A stretch of 64,000 bases of DNA from Croceivirga radicis (GTDB lineage: Bacteria; Bacteroidota; Bacteroidia; Flavobacteriales; Flavobacteriaceae): assembly GCF_002072105.2 (NCBI RefSeq), contig NZ_MTBC01000001.1, positions 588,544 through 652,543 on the forward strand, read 5' to 3'. The translations under genes were made by a program, and so were the position numbers. A model generated the notes under the pieces. The model had not been told where the DNA came from. It ran no database searches and worked only from the letters and a program-made list of their open reading frames with translations. How positions within the stretch are numbered: position 1 is the stretch's first letter; every line of letters begins with the position of its first letter. This document shows positions 50,741 to 60,550 of this stretch, in pieces.

Positions 50741-52357
50741 ATGAATAATTCCGATTTAAACACGAAAACGATTTCGCTTGAAACCTATGGGATTTCGCAT
50801 GCCAATTTTCACTATCAATTGTCTTCAGAGGAGTTGCATAGGATTACATTGGAGAAAGGTATGGGGCAAGAATCTGATCTGGGTGCCATTGCCGTGAACA
50901 CTGGCGAATTTACAGGAAGGTCGCCTAAAGACCGATTTATTGTCAAAGACGCCATAACAGAAGATAAGATTTGGTGGGGGGATATTAATATTCCTTTTTC
51001 CGAAGCAGCTTTTGATAAATTATATGACAAAGTCATTGCTTATTTAAATACTAAGGAATTATTTGTAAGAGATGCGTTTGCTTGTGCCGAACCTAAACAT
51101 CAATTAAGTATTAGGGTAATTAATGAATATCCTTGGTCTAACATGTTTGCTTACAACATGTTTTTAAGACCTACCGTAGCAGAGCTAGAAACGTTTACTC
51201 CAGAATGGACGGTGGTAAATGCACCGGGCTTTATGGCAGAACCTTCTGTAGATGGTACAAGGCAACACAATTTTGCTATTTTAAATTTTACAAGAAAGAT
51301 AGCGCTAATTGGAGGTACGGGCTATACTGGTGAGATTAAAAAAGGAATTTTCTCTGCTTTAAATTTTATTTTGCCCACTTTTAAGAACGTATTGCCCATG
51401 CACTGTTCGGCCAATGTAGGAGAAGATGGTGATACTGCAATCTTTTTTGGATTATCCGGTACGGGCAAAACAACTTTGTCTACCGATCCTAACAGAAAAT
51501 TAATTGGTGATGATGAACATGGCTGGACACCAGAGAACACTGTATTTAATTTTGAGGGTGGGTGTTATGCCAAGGTTATAAATCTTTCTAAAGAAAACGA
51601 ACCTGAAATTTACGGAGCCATTAAAAAAGGGGCTATTCTAGAAAATGTTGTTTTAGATGATTCTGGAGCCGTAGATTTTACAAATACTTCTATAACCCAG
51701 AATACACGGGTAAGTTATCCTATCTATCACATAGATAACATACAAGAGCCTTCTATAGGTAAAAATGTTAAGAACATCTTTTTTCTTACAGCAGATGCCT
51801 TTGGGGTGTTGCCGCCAATATCTAAACTTACACCTGCGCAGGCAGCATACCACTTTATTTCTGGTTACACAGCTAAAGTTGCCGGTACGGAAGCAGGAGT
51901 GGTAGAGCCTGTACCTTCTTTTTCTACCTGTTTTGGTGCTCCTTTTATGCCTCTGCACCCAACGAAATATGCTGAAATGTTGAGCAAGAAAATGAAGGAG
52001 CAAGGAGTTAATGTTTGGTTGATTAACACCGGATGGACAGGAGGACCTTATGGTGTAGGTACCCGAATGAAGCTAAAATATACCCGGGCCATGATTAATG
52101 CTGTTTTAAATGGAGATTTAGGGTTGTATAGTTATGATGCCTACCATATACATTCCGTATTTGGGGTTGCACAACCTAGAGAATGTCCGGGTGTACCAAC
52201 TGAAGTTTTAAGCCCACGCGCTACATGGAATAATGACGAGGCTTATTACAAGACAGCATTTAAATTGACCAACGCATTTAGGGAGAACTTTAAAAAGTTT
52301 GAACCCTTTGCGAATGAAGAAATTAGACGTGGCGGACCACAACGGTACGCTTTCTAA
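50741..52357 (+). CDS. pckA: Phosphoenolpyruvate carboxykinase (ATP)
   Basis: 538 residues, full length for the ATP-dependent family. It converts oxaloacetate plus ATP to phosphoenolpyruvate for gluconeogenesis. Visible motifs are TGEFTGRSPKDRFIV near the N-terminus (substrate Arg), MHCSANVG, the P-loop GLSGTGKTTLS (K243), LIGDDEHGW (metal-binding Asp pair), and NTGWTGGPYGVG. A good terminator follows. Gluconeogenesis and alanine degradation (ald, 3 kb upstream) fit growth on amino acids. Confidence 0.98.
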   Translation: MNNSDLNTKTISLETYGISHANFHYQLSSEELHRITLEKGMGQESDLGAIAVNTGEFTGRSPKDRFIVKDAITEDKIWWGDINIPFSEAAFDKLYDKVIAYLNTKELFVRDAFACAEPKHQLSIRVINEYPWSNMFAYNMFLRPTVAELETFTPEWTVVNAPGFMAEPSVDGTRQHNFAILNFTRKIALIGGTGYTGEIKKGIFSALNFILPTFKNVLPMHCSANVGEDGDTAIFFGLSGTGKTTLSTDPNRKLIGDDEHGWTPENTVFNFEGGCYAKVINLSKENEPEIYGAIKKGAILENVVLDDSGAVDFTNTSITQNTRVSYPIYHIDNIQEPSIGKNVKNIFFLTADAFGVLPPISKLTPAQAAYHFISGYTAKVAGTEAGVVEPVPSFSTCFGAPFMPLHPTKYAEMLSKKMKEQGVNVWLINTGWTGGPYGVGTRMKLKYTRAMINAVLNGDLGLYSYDAYHIHSVFGVAQPRECPGVPTEVLSPRATWNNDEAYYKTAFKLTNAFRENFKKFEPFANEEIRRGGPQRYAF

Positions 52358-52381
52358 TGCTAGCTCATGTTTATAAATAGA

Positions 52382-52406
52382 AAACCCTCGGGATTACCGA
52401 GGGTTT
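52382..52406. terminator. Bidirectional terminator between pckA and hemD
   Basis: AAACCCTCGG pairs perfectly with CCGAGGGTTT around GATTA, between converging genes. Confidence 0.82.
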
Positions 52407-52426
52407 CTTATTTAAAATTTTTACTA

Positions 52427-53170
52427 TTACTTGTTGGCATCCAAAATGTATTTCTGCAATGCCATAGTCATAGATGGGGTCTCGGGTGTTGGGGCCTGTA
52501 TATCTATTCGTAAACCGGCCTGGTTGGCAGCCTTGACCGTACTATTGCCAAAAACGGCAATTCTAGTACTGTTTTGTTCAAAATCTGGGAAATTGTGTAA
52601 CAATGACTCAATACCAGAAGGGCTAAAGAAAACTAAAATATCATAGTAAACGTTTCTTAAATCAGAAAGGTCACTGATAACGGTCTTGTAAAAGATGCCT
52701 CTTGTCCAATTTAGCTTTAGTTCGTCTAGCGTATCTGGGATAATTTGCTTTAAAGAATCAGATGATGGCAATAAGAATTTTTCGTCCTTATATTTTTTAA
52801 ACATAGGGGCCAAATCTGGAAATTGTCTTTGACCAACATAAATCTTACGCTTTCTGTAAACTACATATTTTTGCAAATAGTAAGCAACTGCTTCAGACTG
52901 GCAAAAATACTTCATTGTGTCTGGCACTTTAAAACGCATTTCGTCAGCAATTCTAAAAAAATGGTCTACGGCATTTCTACTGGTTAGAATAATAGCCGTG
53001 TAATCATTTAAATCGATTTTTTGCTGTCTAACGCTTTTAGCACTTTCTCCCTCTACGTGTATAAAAGGTCTAAAGTCTACTTTTACTTTAGACTTTTCAA
53101 TTAATTTGGAATACGGAGAGTTTTCCATCTTCGGTTCTGGTTGTGATACCAAAATCGTTTTTACTTTCAT
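52427..53170 (-). CDS. hemD: Uroporphyrinogen-III synthase
   Basis: 247 residues from the ATG at 53170 (MKVKTILVSQPEP); an in-frame TTG three codons earlier would overlap the preceding stop. The two-domain HemD outline is visible: IILTSRNAVDHFF in the first domain and DILVFFSPSGIESLLHNF plus RIAVFGNSTVKAANQAGLR in the second. The enzyme closes hydroxymethylbilane into uroporphyrinogen III for heme synthesis. Sequence conservation in this family is low, but the SPSG and FGxST features are characteristic. Third gene of the GT39-DUF4271-hemD operon. Confidence 0.92.
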   Translation of the reverse strand: MKVKTILVSQPEPKMENSPYSKLIEKSKVKVDFRPFIHVEGESAKSVRQQKIDLNDYTAIILTSRNAVDHFFRIADEMRFKVPDTMKYFCQSEAVAYYLQKYVVYRKRKIYVGQRQFPDLAPMFKKYKDEKFLLPSSDSLKQIIPDTLDELKLNWTRGIFYKTVISDLSDLRNVYYDILVFFSPSGIESLLHNFPDFEQNSTRIAVFGNSTVKAANQAGLRIDIQAPTPETPSMTMALQKYILDANK

Positions 53171-53175
53171 AAGTT

Positions 53176-53832
53176 TCAACCTTTTAGATAACCGATAAAA
53201 ATTGCTAAGGGTGCAATTTCAAGTGCGCAAAGGTACAAAATAAAATACAAAGTGTTGGAAAATATTAAATTTTGCCTATTTCGTAAACCATTGATCCATC
53301 CAATAGAAATTGTCAAAAACATTAGGGCTAAAGTGAAAATAATCAAAGTTTTAGAACCTCTAAAAGCAAAGATGAGCATTAGGTTGCCCAAGAAGGCAAT
53401 AAGGCCTGCGTAGTTCCAGTAAGATATTTTTTCAAAAATAGTATCCGTCATTAACTCATAGTTCTCAAAGAAAAACCCATTGGCCATCTGCAGAAATAAC
53501 TTCAACATGAGAAAAGCAAATAGTATGAGTAAAAGCATGGCATAAAAACTGGGTTGGTCAAAAGTATCTACTCCCATAAATAGGTTCTTGGCCAAATACA
53601 GTAATAATGCATTATTGATTAATTGAAAAATGGTTAGAAAAATATGAAACCCATTTACCAATTTCCCTTTTTTCTTATGCAGCGCTATGTACTTATTATT
53701 AAAAGGTAATGCTAGAAAAGCATAAAATGCAGGTTTATAAAAATATTTGCCAAGTGCAATAAGTACTAGGCTTAAGAAAAACAATACCGTTATCCAGTCT
53801 AAAAAGGCAATATTTCTATATTCTGGTATCAT
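53176..53832 (-). CDS. DUF4271 membrane protein
   Basis: 218 residues with about five to six membrane helices and an intervening Phe-rich segment (MANGFFFENYELMTDTIFEKISYWNYAG), as in DUF4271, a Bacteroidota family almost always next to hemD. It starts on an ATGA overlap with the glycosyltransferase stop and ends 5 bp before the hemD start, so it is translated with both. Function unknown; the constant hemD linkage hints at tetrapyrrole or respiratory membrane functions. Confidence 0.9.
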   Translation of the reverse strand: MIPEYRNIAFLDWITVLFFLSLVLIALGKYFYKPAFYAFLALPFNNKYIALHKKKGKLVNGFHIFLTIFQLINNALLLYLAKNLFMGVDTFDQPSFYAMLLLILFAFLMLKLFLQMANGFFFENYELMTDTIFEKISYWNYAGLIAFLGNLMLIFAFRGSKTLIIFTLALMFLTISIGWINGLRNRQNLIFSNTLYFILYLCALEIAPLAIFIGYLKG

Positions 53833-55502
53833 TTTTTAATGGGTATACTTTCGCTATTGATTCCAGTTAGTAAATTATGTTCTGCAATACTAAACCGGAT
53901 AAAACTTAAGTTATCCTCTTTAGGTTTGGGAAAGTTAATTATAAATTGTGTGGTATCCTTTGCTTTTAAAAATGTGGTGCCATTTAATTTTGTCTTATAC
54001 GCAAGGGGTTTGGTTTCTTTTAATTGCTTGTAGTCATTTAAATAGGCAACATTTAACTTAATATGGCTTAAGGCAATATCTTGGTTGTACGGATTGTATA
54101 TATTAAGAATTTGATTCTTTTTATTCAAGCTTACTTCTTCGGTTTCAATAAAGCAATGTAGTTTTCTGTACGATTTAAAATCATCTATGTACTTGCCCCA
54201 AAAAACTCTACTATTCTTGCCAATAGGTTTGTACGAGAAATCACCAGAATTTGCGTAGTAGGTTACATATGCAATTTTTTTATGTTGAATGTTGGCCTCA
54301 GAACTATCAATGGAATATTGGTTTCTTCTGTAGTGTATATTGTTTAAGGAAAAAGATTGGTTGCCGGTATAAAAACTATACATGGGGGCACGCCTGTAAC
54401 TATTTTCAAATACAACCGGTGTGTCTCCTACAATAGCCTCTAGCTTTTGAGTCCATTCTTTGGAGTGTGTTTCAAATACCTTAGGCGGAAATAATGGCTG
54501 GTAAATAAGCCAGGCCCTGGCGTAGAAAAGTAAAACCATGCTTACGACACCTAATCGTACCATCCATTTTCTACTTTTGGCATTTTGCAAAAGGTAAGTA
54601 TAGGTAAGTATAAATAAAGGAATACAAAGTACAATTACCCATTGTGCCTGCGATCTTTTTTGAAAAGTAGAGACAAAGAAAAACCCAATAACACCATATG
54701 CCAAAAAGACTAGTGCTTTGGTGAATTTATCTCTTGGTTTGGTTTTAAACAATGCCCAATAGAAAAATGGAAAAAGGAGTCCAAAATTGGCTATTAAATT
54801 TAAAATATACCCTAAAGTAAATCCAGTAAAGGTATAGGGGTGGTTGGGTCTTTCATAAATGTGATATTTTATGGTCACAAAGTCATTTAAATAGAGCCAA
54901 TTTAAATGTGGAAAATAGGCTAACAAGGCTATTAGCACTGCCACCCATGCTTTTGGGTCTAGTAATAATCTTAGATTGGAAAGTATTACAAATACAATTA
55001 CCAGGACCGCATGGTATTTACTGTACATTAAAGCGGCCATAAGTAGGCCAAGAGCTATTGCTAAAGGCCAGTTAGGTTTGTTTAAATACCCTTTATAAAC
55101 CCATAAAAACAGTGCAGTAAAAAATAGAAGCGGGGTGTCTGGTAAAGTCAAAAAACCATACGCATTAAACAATACCATAGAGAATAGAAGCAAAAAGAAA
55201 TGGGCAATGTAATTTTTCTTGGTTTTGTCTTCTATTAGCTTCCATAATAACATGGCCGTACCGGCACTTAAAAGGGTGCTCATAAAGCGTACGCCCAATT
55301 CGCCGTTAAAGAAAATTGAACTTAATTTAATCAATACAGCCACCATTGGTGGATGGTCAAAATAGCCCCAGGCCATGTTTTGACTGTAATACCAATAATA
55401 GGCTTCGTCATAAATAACCCCAGTAAAAGCACTTTGTAAAATATTTAAAAGTAACCATCCAAGTAAAAACCATAAAAAGGTAGCTGGGAACTCTTTTTTC
55501 AT
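53829..55502 (-). CDS. Membrane glycosyltransferase, PMT/ArnT-like (GT39 family)
   Basis: 557 residues from the ATG at 55502 (MKKEFPATFLWFLLGW). A GTG at 55538 is ruled out because it lies upstream of the -7 element. About nine to eleven helices are followed by a periplasmic C-terminal domain. The catalytic loop has the acidic motif IYDEAYYWYYSQNMAWGYFDHPPM, typical of lipid-linked sugar transferases that use polyprenyl-phosphate sugar. The divergent gene encodes the enzyme type that makes that donor, a strong functional match. Acceptor unknown (lipid A, protein or polysaccharide). Confidence 0.88.
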   Translation of the reverse strand: MKKEFPATFLWFLLGWLLLNILQSAFTGVIYDEAYYWYYSQNMAWGYFDHPPMVAVLIKLSSIFFNGELGVRFMSTLLSAGTAMLLWKLIEDKTKKNYIAHFFLLLFSMVLFNAYGFLTLPDTPLLFFTALFLWVYKGYLNKPNWPLAIALGLLMAALMYSKYHAVLVIVFVILSNLRLLLDPKAWVAVLIALLAYFPHLNWLYLNDFVTIKYHIYERPNHPYTFTGFTLGYILNLIANFGLLFPFFYWALFKTKPRDKFTKALVFLAYGVIGFFFVSTFQKRSQAQWVIVLCIPLFILTYTYLLQNAKSRKWMVRLGVVSMVLLFYARAWLIYQPLFPPKVFETHSKEWTQKLEAIVGDTPVVFENSYRRAPMYSFYTGNQSFSLNNIHYRRNQYSIDSSEANIQHKKIAYVTYYANSGDFSYKPIGKNSRVFWGKYIDDFKSYRKLHCFIETEEVSLNKKNQILNIYNPYNQDIALSHIKLNVAYLNDYKQLKETKPLAYKTKLNGTTFLKAKDTTQFIINFPKPKEDNLSFIRFSIAEHNLLTGINSESIPIKK

Positions 55503-55525
55503 AAACCATCTTGTGTATTGGCCTG

Positions 55526-55533
55526 CAAAGTTA
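55526..55533 (-). promoter_or_regulatory. -7 element of the GT39-DUF4271-hemD operon
   Basis: The minus strand reads TAACTTTG, 23 bp before the ATG at 55502. It decides the start of the glycosyltransferase gene. No well-spaced TTG is seen. Confidence 0.5.
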
Positions 55534-55586
55534 AACACCTAAATTCAATACCTTGGAAGAATAGTCCTAAAACCTTTTAAAAACGC

Positions 55587-55594
55587 TATTTTTG
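55587..55594 (+). promoter_or_regulatory. -7 element of the GT2-pyrC-DUF4296 operon
   Basis: TATTTTTG fits TAnnTTTG, 20 bp before the GTG start at 55614. Confidence 0.45.
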
Positions 55595-55613
55595 GAGCTA
55601 AAATATATTAGGA

Positions 55614-56342
55614 GTGTCAGACGGACTGGTCATTATACCTACATTCAATGAAATTGAGAACATAGAAGCAATCATTAGGACTGTTTTTGAACTCAAAAAA
55701 GAATATCATATTCTAATCGTAGATGATAATTCGCCAGATGGCACCGCCACCAACGTTAAACACTTACAAAAAGAATTTCCCCAACAACTGCATCTAGAAG
55801 TTCGGTTAGAAAAATCCGGTTTGGGTACGGCTTATATACACGGTTTTAAGTGGGCTTTGGCACGAGGATATAAGTTCATTTTTGAGATGGATGCCGATTT
55901 TTCCCATAAACCAAGTGACCTACCAAGACTACATAGGGCCTGTTTAAACGGTGCCGATGTTGCAGTGGGCTCTAGATATAAAAAAGGAGTAAATGTAGTT
56001 AATTGGCCCTTGGGTAGAATTTTACTATCCTATGGCGCTTCGTTTTATGTTAAATTAATTACGGGAATGAAGGTTCACGACCCAACTGCTGGATTTGTTT
56101 GTTATAAGAGGGAAGTTTTAGCAGCACTGGATTTGGACAAAGTAAGGTTTGTGGGTTACGCTTTTCAAATAGAGATGAAATACCGTGCTTACCTTAAAAA
56201 GTTTAGGATAGAAGAAGTCTCCATCATTTTTACAGACCGTGTTAATGGAAAGTCAAAAATGAGTTCTAGTATTATCTGGGAAGCTATTTTTGGGGTTGTA
56301 CGTATGCGTATAAGAAGTTTATTATTTAAAAATTCCTTTTAG
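55614..56342 (+). CDS. GT2 glycosyltransferase, polyprenol-phosphate mannose synthase-like
   Basis: 242 residues starting at a GTG. The GT-A fold shows IIPTFNEIENIEAIIRTV (about 7-24), VDDNSPDGTATNV, the D-x-D-type metal site in EMDADFSHKP, and DPTAGFVCYKREVL, all as in dolichol/polyprenol phosphate mannose synthases. It makes the lipid-linked sugar donor used by GT39-type transferases, one of which is divergently encoded 111 bp away. No membrane helices, so it acts at the cytoplasmic face. pyrC follows without a gap. Confidence 0.93.
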   Translation: MSDGLVIIPTFNEIENIEAIIRTVFELKKEYHILIVDDNSPDGTATNVKHLQKEFPQQLHLEVRLEKSGLGTAYIHGFKWALARGYKFIFEMDADFSHKPSDLPRLHRACLNGADVAVGSRYKKGVNVVNWPLGRILLSYGASFYVKLITGMKVHDPTAGFVCYKREVLAALDLDKVRFVGYAFQIEMKYRAYLKKFRIEEVSIIFTDRVNGKSKMSSSIIWEAIFGVVRMRIRSLLFKNSF

Positions 56343-57677
56343 ATGAAACCATATCTTTTAAAGAATACAAAAACCGTAAACGAAGGAAATATATTTGAAA
56401 CTGATGTATTGCTTAAGGATGGATTTATAGCCAAAATAGGTAAGAATTTATCACATGATACGGCCACGGTGATAGATTTTGAAGGGAATTTTTTATTGCC
56501 AGGTGTTATAGATGACCAAGTACATTTTAGGGAGCCAGGACTAACACATAAAGGAAATATAGCTACAGAAAGTAGAGCTGCCATTGCGGGGGGTATTACT
56601 AGTTTTATGGAACAACCTAACACAAATCCGCAGACCACTACTATAGAGAAATTAGAAGCCAAGTTTCAAATGGCATCAGGTACGGCCTTTGCCAATTACT
56701 CGTTCCTATTTGGAGGTACCAATGATAATTTAGAAGAGTTAAAGCGTTTGGATAAAAATGCTTGTTCTGGCGTAAAATTATTCTTGGGCAGTAGCACAGG
56801 TAATATGTTGGTAGATAACGAACAGGTTATTGAGCAAATATTTAGCAATACCCAAATGCGCATTTCTGCCCATTGTGAAGATGAAACAACCATTAGAGAA
56901 AATTTAGCAAAATATAAAGCAGAGTTTGGCGATAACATTCCAATTAAATACCACCCAATAATACGTAGCGAAGAAGCTTGTTATTTGTCTTCTTCCAAGG
57001 CCATAGCACTAGCAAAGAAAACCGGTGCTCGCTTACACGTATTTCATTTGTCTACTGGAAAAGAGACCCATCTTTTTGAGAACAATATTCCTCTAAAAGA
57101 CAAAAAAATAACCGCAGAAGTGTGTATACATCATTTGTGGTTTTCAGATGCGGATTATGAAAATAAGGGTACCTTAATTAAGTGGAATCCTGCCGTTAAG
57201 ACTGCTGAAGATAGAAGCCAATTGTGGGATGCTCTGTTAGACGGTAGAATAGATGTTATTGCAACGGACCATGCACCACATACGGCAGAAGAAAAAGACA
57301 ATGTATATACTAATGCGCCATCTGGTGGTCCATTGGTGCAACATGCGTTACCTGCAATGGTTCAACGCTATGTAGAAGGTAAAATTACATTAGAAAAAGT
57401 GGTGGAGAAGATGTGCCATAATCCAGCTATATTGTTTGATTTGGATAGAAGAGGCTATGTGAGAGAAGGATATTATGCAGATTTAGTACAATTAGACGGT
57501 AATGCCAAATGGCAAGTGAACAAGTCTAATATTCTTTACAAATGTGGTTGGTCCCCGCTTGAAGGAACTACTTTTGATGCCAAGGTTAAGCGTACCTGGG
57601 TAAATGGAGGTCTGGCTTATGACCAGGGAAGTTTTGCGGAAGAGCGTTTTGCAAAACGATTAACTTTTGACCGATAA
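56343..57677 (+). CDS. pyrC: Dihydroorotase
   Basis: 444 residues of the class I (PyrC/allantoinase-like) dihydroorotase family, which cyclises carbamoyl-aspartate in pyrimidine synthesis. The metal-site motif reads D57-D-Q59-V-H61-F-R63, where H59 is expected; the other ligands are present: the carboxylated Lys in SGVKLFLGSSTG, His in SAHCEDE and HVFHLST, and Asp in IATDHAPHT. I recall the Gln form as common in Bacteroidota. It begins directly after the GT2 stop and is followed with no gap by a DUF4296 lipoprotein gene. Confidence 0.93.
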   Translation: MKPYLLKNTKTVNEGNIFETDVLLKDGFIAKIGKNLSHDTATVIDFEGNFLLPGVIDDQVHFREPGLTHKGNIATESRAAIAGGITSFMEQPNTNPQTTTIEKLEAKFQMASGTAFANYSFLFGGTNDNLEELKRLDKNACSGVKLFLGSSTGNMLVDNEQVIEQIFSNTQMRISAHCEDETTIRENLAKYKAEFGDNIPIKYHPIIRSEEACYLSSSKAIALAKKTGARLHVFHLSTGKETHLFENNIPLKDKKITAEVCIHHLWFSDADYENKGTLIKWNPAVKTAEDRSQLWDALLDGRIDVIATDHAPHTAEEKDNVYTNAPSGGPLVQHALPAMVQRYVEGKITLEKVVEKMCHNPAILFDLDRRGYVREGYYADLVQLDGNAKWQVNKSNILYKCGWSPLEGTTFDAKVKRTWVNGGLAYDQGSFAEERFAKRLTFDR

Positions 57678-58112
57678 ATGATGAAATACTTAGTAGTTCT
57701 CTTAGTAGTTGCTTTTACCGTTTTGGGTTGTAAAGAAGAGGTTATAGAGGAACCAGAAAACCTTATTCCTGAAAATAAAATGACCGAATTGCTTTACGAT
57801 TTGGCTGTGCTCAACGGCGCCAAAGCTACCAATCCTGGTATTCTAAAAGACAACGATATAGAAACTATGCCCTATCTTTTTAATAAATACAAGATAGATA
57901 GTTTGCAATTTGTACAAAGTGATGTTTACTATGCCAGTAAACCGTTGATTTACCAACGTATGTACAAAGAGGTGTTAAGCCGTTTAGAGACCAAGGCAGA
58001 TAAGATGGAAGAAGACCGTAAAAGAAAAGCGGATAGTATAAAGGAAGCCAATAAAAAGGTGAAGGACACCCTTGCGCCCAAAGTCCTTAAAAGCGATACT
58101 AGTACTGACTAA
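57678..58112 (+). CDS. DUF4296 lipoprotein
   Basis: 144 residues with a lipoprotein signal (VAFTVLGCKEE, Cys at about 18). The domain pattern IPENKMTELLYDLAVLNGAKAT and YKIDSLQFVQSDVYYASKPLIYQRMYKEV is that of DUF4296, a Bacteroidota family commonly downstream of pyrC. The C-terminal third is a Lys/Asp/Glu-rich helix. Function unknown. ATG ATG offers two starts; the first follows pyrC without gap. Its end overlaps the convergent epimerase gene by 14 bp. Confidence 0.9.
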   Translation: MMKYLVVLLVVAFTVLGCKEEVIEEPENLIPENKMTELLYDLAVLNGAKATNPGILKDNDIETMPYLFNKYKIDSLQFVQSDVYYASKPLIYQRMYKEVLSRLETKADKMEEDRKRKADSIKEANKKVKDTLAPKVLKSDTSTD

Positions 58113-59103
58113 GGTATAACTTGCAAAGGGCTTCCAAATAGTTGGTTAGTTTGGTATATTTAAAATCAGTTACTTTTTGTAATTTACTATTGTCGTAATA
58201 GGTAGTTTGTTTAAAACCGGTAGCAATTGCCTTTGATAATAATCTTGGCTTTGTGCTAAAAAAGCTACGTATCCAATCTAAACGCCATAACAGGCTTATA
58301 TGCCATTGTTTCAATTCATTTTTTGGGGTGTTTTTGTTCATGGCGCCGGCTAGCACTTCGTAGAGTTTGTTATACGTCCAGTTTTTATTCACCAAAATAA
58401 ACCGTTCATTGTTTATAGTAGAGTTCATTAAAAGAGTTACGCCGTTTACAACATCGTCTACCGTAACAAACCCAGTGCCTCCTGGTAAATAATATTTGGG
58501 TTCTGTTAAAACATGAGCCATAAATTTATTACTGCCACTAGACCAAAAACCCGCGCCAAAAATAATTCCGGGGTTAACCACAACTACGGGTACCCCTTCT
58601 TGAGATGCCCGCCAGATTTCCAGTTCCCCTAAAAATTTGGTTAATGCGTAGGTTGTGGTGCTTTTTTTCTGTGTCCACTCCGTTTCTTCAGTAGCCAATT
58701 CAGAACCAATTGGAGTACCAATGGCAGCTATAGAGCTTACGTAACATAATTTTGCTATTTTTTGGGCAATACATAGATTAACCAAGTTTGCGGTACCATC
58801 TACGTTGGTTTGGAATAAAGCTTTATCGTCTTTTGGGTCAAAAGAGACAAGTGCTGCACAATGGTAAACCAGTGTTACGCTAGTTAAGGCCTGTTCTAAT
58901 CGTACAACATCGTTTAAATCAGCTAAGACCCATTCAATTTTATCAAAAAGTGTTGATGAGGCGTTTTTTAATTCAAATAAGATTTTAGTTTTCTCTATAC
59001 TTTCCGGTGTTCTGTATATTGCCCTAACACTTTCTTGGGTCTGGCATAATCTATAAAGTAGATGGGCCCCAACCAAACCTGTTCCTCCTGTAACTAAAAT
59101 CAT
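58099..59103 (-). CDS. NAD-dependent epimerase/dehydratase family protein
   Basis: 334 residues from the ATG at 59103 ([19 protein letters not shown]); an in-frame TTG two codons upstream is unlikely. The extended-SDR marks are [22 protein letters not shown] and the catalytic Tyr-x3-Lys in [15 protein letters not shown]. It resembles the 3-beta-HSD/dihydroflavonol-4-reductase-like branch. Substrate not inferable. It converges on the DUF4296 gene. Confidence 0.88.
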   Translation of the reverse strand: MILVTGGTGLVGAHLLYRLCQTQESVRAIYRTPESIEKTKILFELKNASSTLFDKIEWVLADLNDVVRLEQALTSVTLVYHCAALVSFDPKDDKALFQTNVDGTANLVNLCIAQKIAKLCYVSSIAAIGTPIGSELATEETEWTQKKSTTTYALTKFLGELEIWRASQEGVPVVVVNPGIIFGAGFWSSGSNKFMAHVLTEPKYYLPGGTGFVTVDDVVNGVTLLMNSTINNERFILVNKNWTYNKLYEVLAGAMNKNTPKNELKQWHISLLWRLDWIRSFFSTKPRLLSKAIATGFKQTTYYDNSKLQKVTDFKYTKLTNYLEALCKLYLSQY

Positions 59104-59155
59104 ACTCAAATTTAGCTATTTGCCAATATTATTTACCTAAGAAACTACAACATTC

Positions 59156-59163
59156 TATATTTG
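59156..59163 (+). promoter_or_regulatory. -7 element of tyrS
   Basis: TATATTTG, 26 bp before the tyrS ATG; only TTA-like sequence is found at the -33 position. Confidence 0.55.
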
Positions 59164-59189
59164 CAGCGCTAATTATTATTATAACAATT

Positions 59190-60488
59190 ATGACCAAGAA
59201 TTTTGTAGCAGAATTAACCTGGAGGGGAATGCTTCATGATGTAATGCCCGGAACGGAAGAACATTTAATGGAAGCTATGCGCTCTGCATATGTGGGTATA
59301 GACCCTACGGCAGATTCGTTACATATTGGACATTTAGTTGGTGTAATGATGTTACGTCATTTTCAATTGGCTGGGCATAGGCCATTTGCGCTTATAGGTG
59401 GGGCAACAGGAATGATTGGTGATCCATCCGGTAAATCTGCAGAACGCAATTTATTGGACGAACCTACCCTGAGACACAATCAAGAAGCCATAAAAGGGCA
59501 ATTGGCCCGTTTTTTAGATTTTGAAAGCAACGCACCAAATGCTGCCATTTTAGTGAACAACTATGATTGGATGAAGGATTTCTCTTTTTTGGAATTTATT
59601 CGTGATGTAGGTAAGCACATTACCGTAAATTACATGATGGCCAAGGATTCCGTAAAAAAACGTTTGTCTGCAGATGCAAAAGAAGGGATGTCTTTTACGG
59701 AATTTACCTATCAATTGGTGCAAGGGTATGATTTTTTACACCTGTACAGGCAACATGAGTGTACCTTGCAGATGGGGGGCAGTGATCAGTGGGGAAATAT
59801 TACAACTGGTACAGAGCTTATAAGAAGAATTGGTGGTGGCAAGGGCTACGCTTTAACCTGTCCGTTAATAACAAAGGCAGACGGCACAAAATTTGGCAAA
59901 ACAGAAGGTGGTAACATTTGGTTGGATTCGGAAAGGACATCTCCGTACAAATTTTACCAGTATTGGCTAAACACATCAGACGAAGATGCAGAAAAGTATA
60001 TTAAGATTTTTACCTTCCTTACTCAAGAAGAGATAGAAAATTTAGTGGCCGCCCATAAGGAGGCACCACATTTAAGACAGCTTCAGAAAAAATTGGCAGA
60101 AGAAGTTACGGTAATGGTACACAGCCAAGAAGATTTGGACAATGCCATTAAAGCAAGTAACATTTTGTTTGGAAAATCTACTTCTGAGGATTTAAAGCAA
60201 TTGAACGAAAAGACTTTTTTGGATGTTTTTGATGGTGTTCCTCAGGCAGAAGTGGCTATGGCAGATTTGGAAGCAGGCTTGGACATGATTGGTGCCCTTG
60301 CGGCCAAAACCGGATTTTTAGACAGTAACGGGGCAGCTAGACGTGAGTTAAAACAAAATTCTATTGCTGTTAACAAGGAAAAAGTAAAAGAGGATTTTTT
60401 AATTACCAAAGATCAGCTTATCAATAACAAGTTTGTTTTGCTGCAGCGTGGTAAAAAGAACTACTTTGTGTTGGTTGTAAAGGAGTAA
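59190..60488 (+). CDS. tyrS: Tyrosine--tRNA ligase
   Basis: 432 residues, class I synthetase. The HIGH motif appears as [11 protein letters not shown] in [10 protein letters not shown] (about 49-60), [14 protein letters not shown] follows, and the KMSKS loop is degenerate as KFGKTEGGN (about 234-242), as in TyrRS of this type. A C-terminal S4-like RNA-binding domain ends the protein ([28 protein letters not shown]). Own promoter; no T-box leader. Firm. Confidence 0.98.
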   Translation: MTKNFVAELTWRGMLHDVMPGTEEHLMEAMRSAYVGIDPTADSLHIGHLVGVMMLRHFQLAGHRPFALIGGATGMIGDPSGKSAERNLLDEPTLRHNQEAIKGQLARFLDFESNAPNAAILVNNYDWMKDFSFLEFIRDVGKHITVNYMMAKDSVKKRLSADAKEGMSFTEFTYQLVQGYDFLHLYRQHECTLQMGGSDQWGNITTGTELIRRIGGGKGYALTCPLITKADGTKFGKTEGGNIWLDSERTSPYKFYQYWLNTSDEDAEKYIKIFTFLTQEEIENLVAAHKEAPHLRQLQKKLAEEVTVMVHSQEDLDNAIKASNILFGKSTSEDLKQLNEKTFLDVFDGVPQAEVAMADLEAGLDMIGALAAKTGFLDSNGAARRELKQNSIAVNKEKVKEDFLITKDQLINNKFVLLQRGKKNYFVLVVKE

Positions 60489-60509
60489 ACAATAATACAT
60501 ACACTATTT

Positions 60510-60549
60510 TAAAAAGTGGGTCGTTAAGTAATTAATTACCTACTTTTTT
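60510..60549 (+). terminator. Possible terminator of tyrS
   Basis: AAAAAGTGGGT and ACCTACTTTTTTT can pair imperfectly around the palindrome GTAATTAATTAC; the T run ends 1 bp before the next ATG, so the hairpin would sit on the leader of that gene. Confidence 0.45.
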
Positions 60550-60550
60550 T

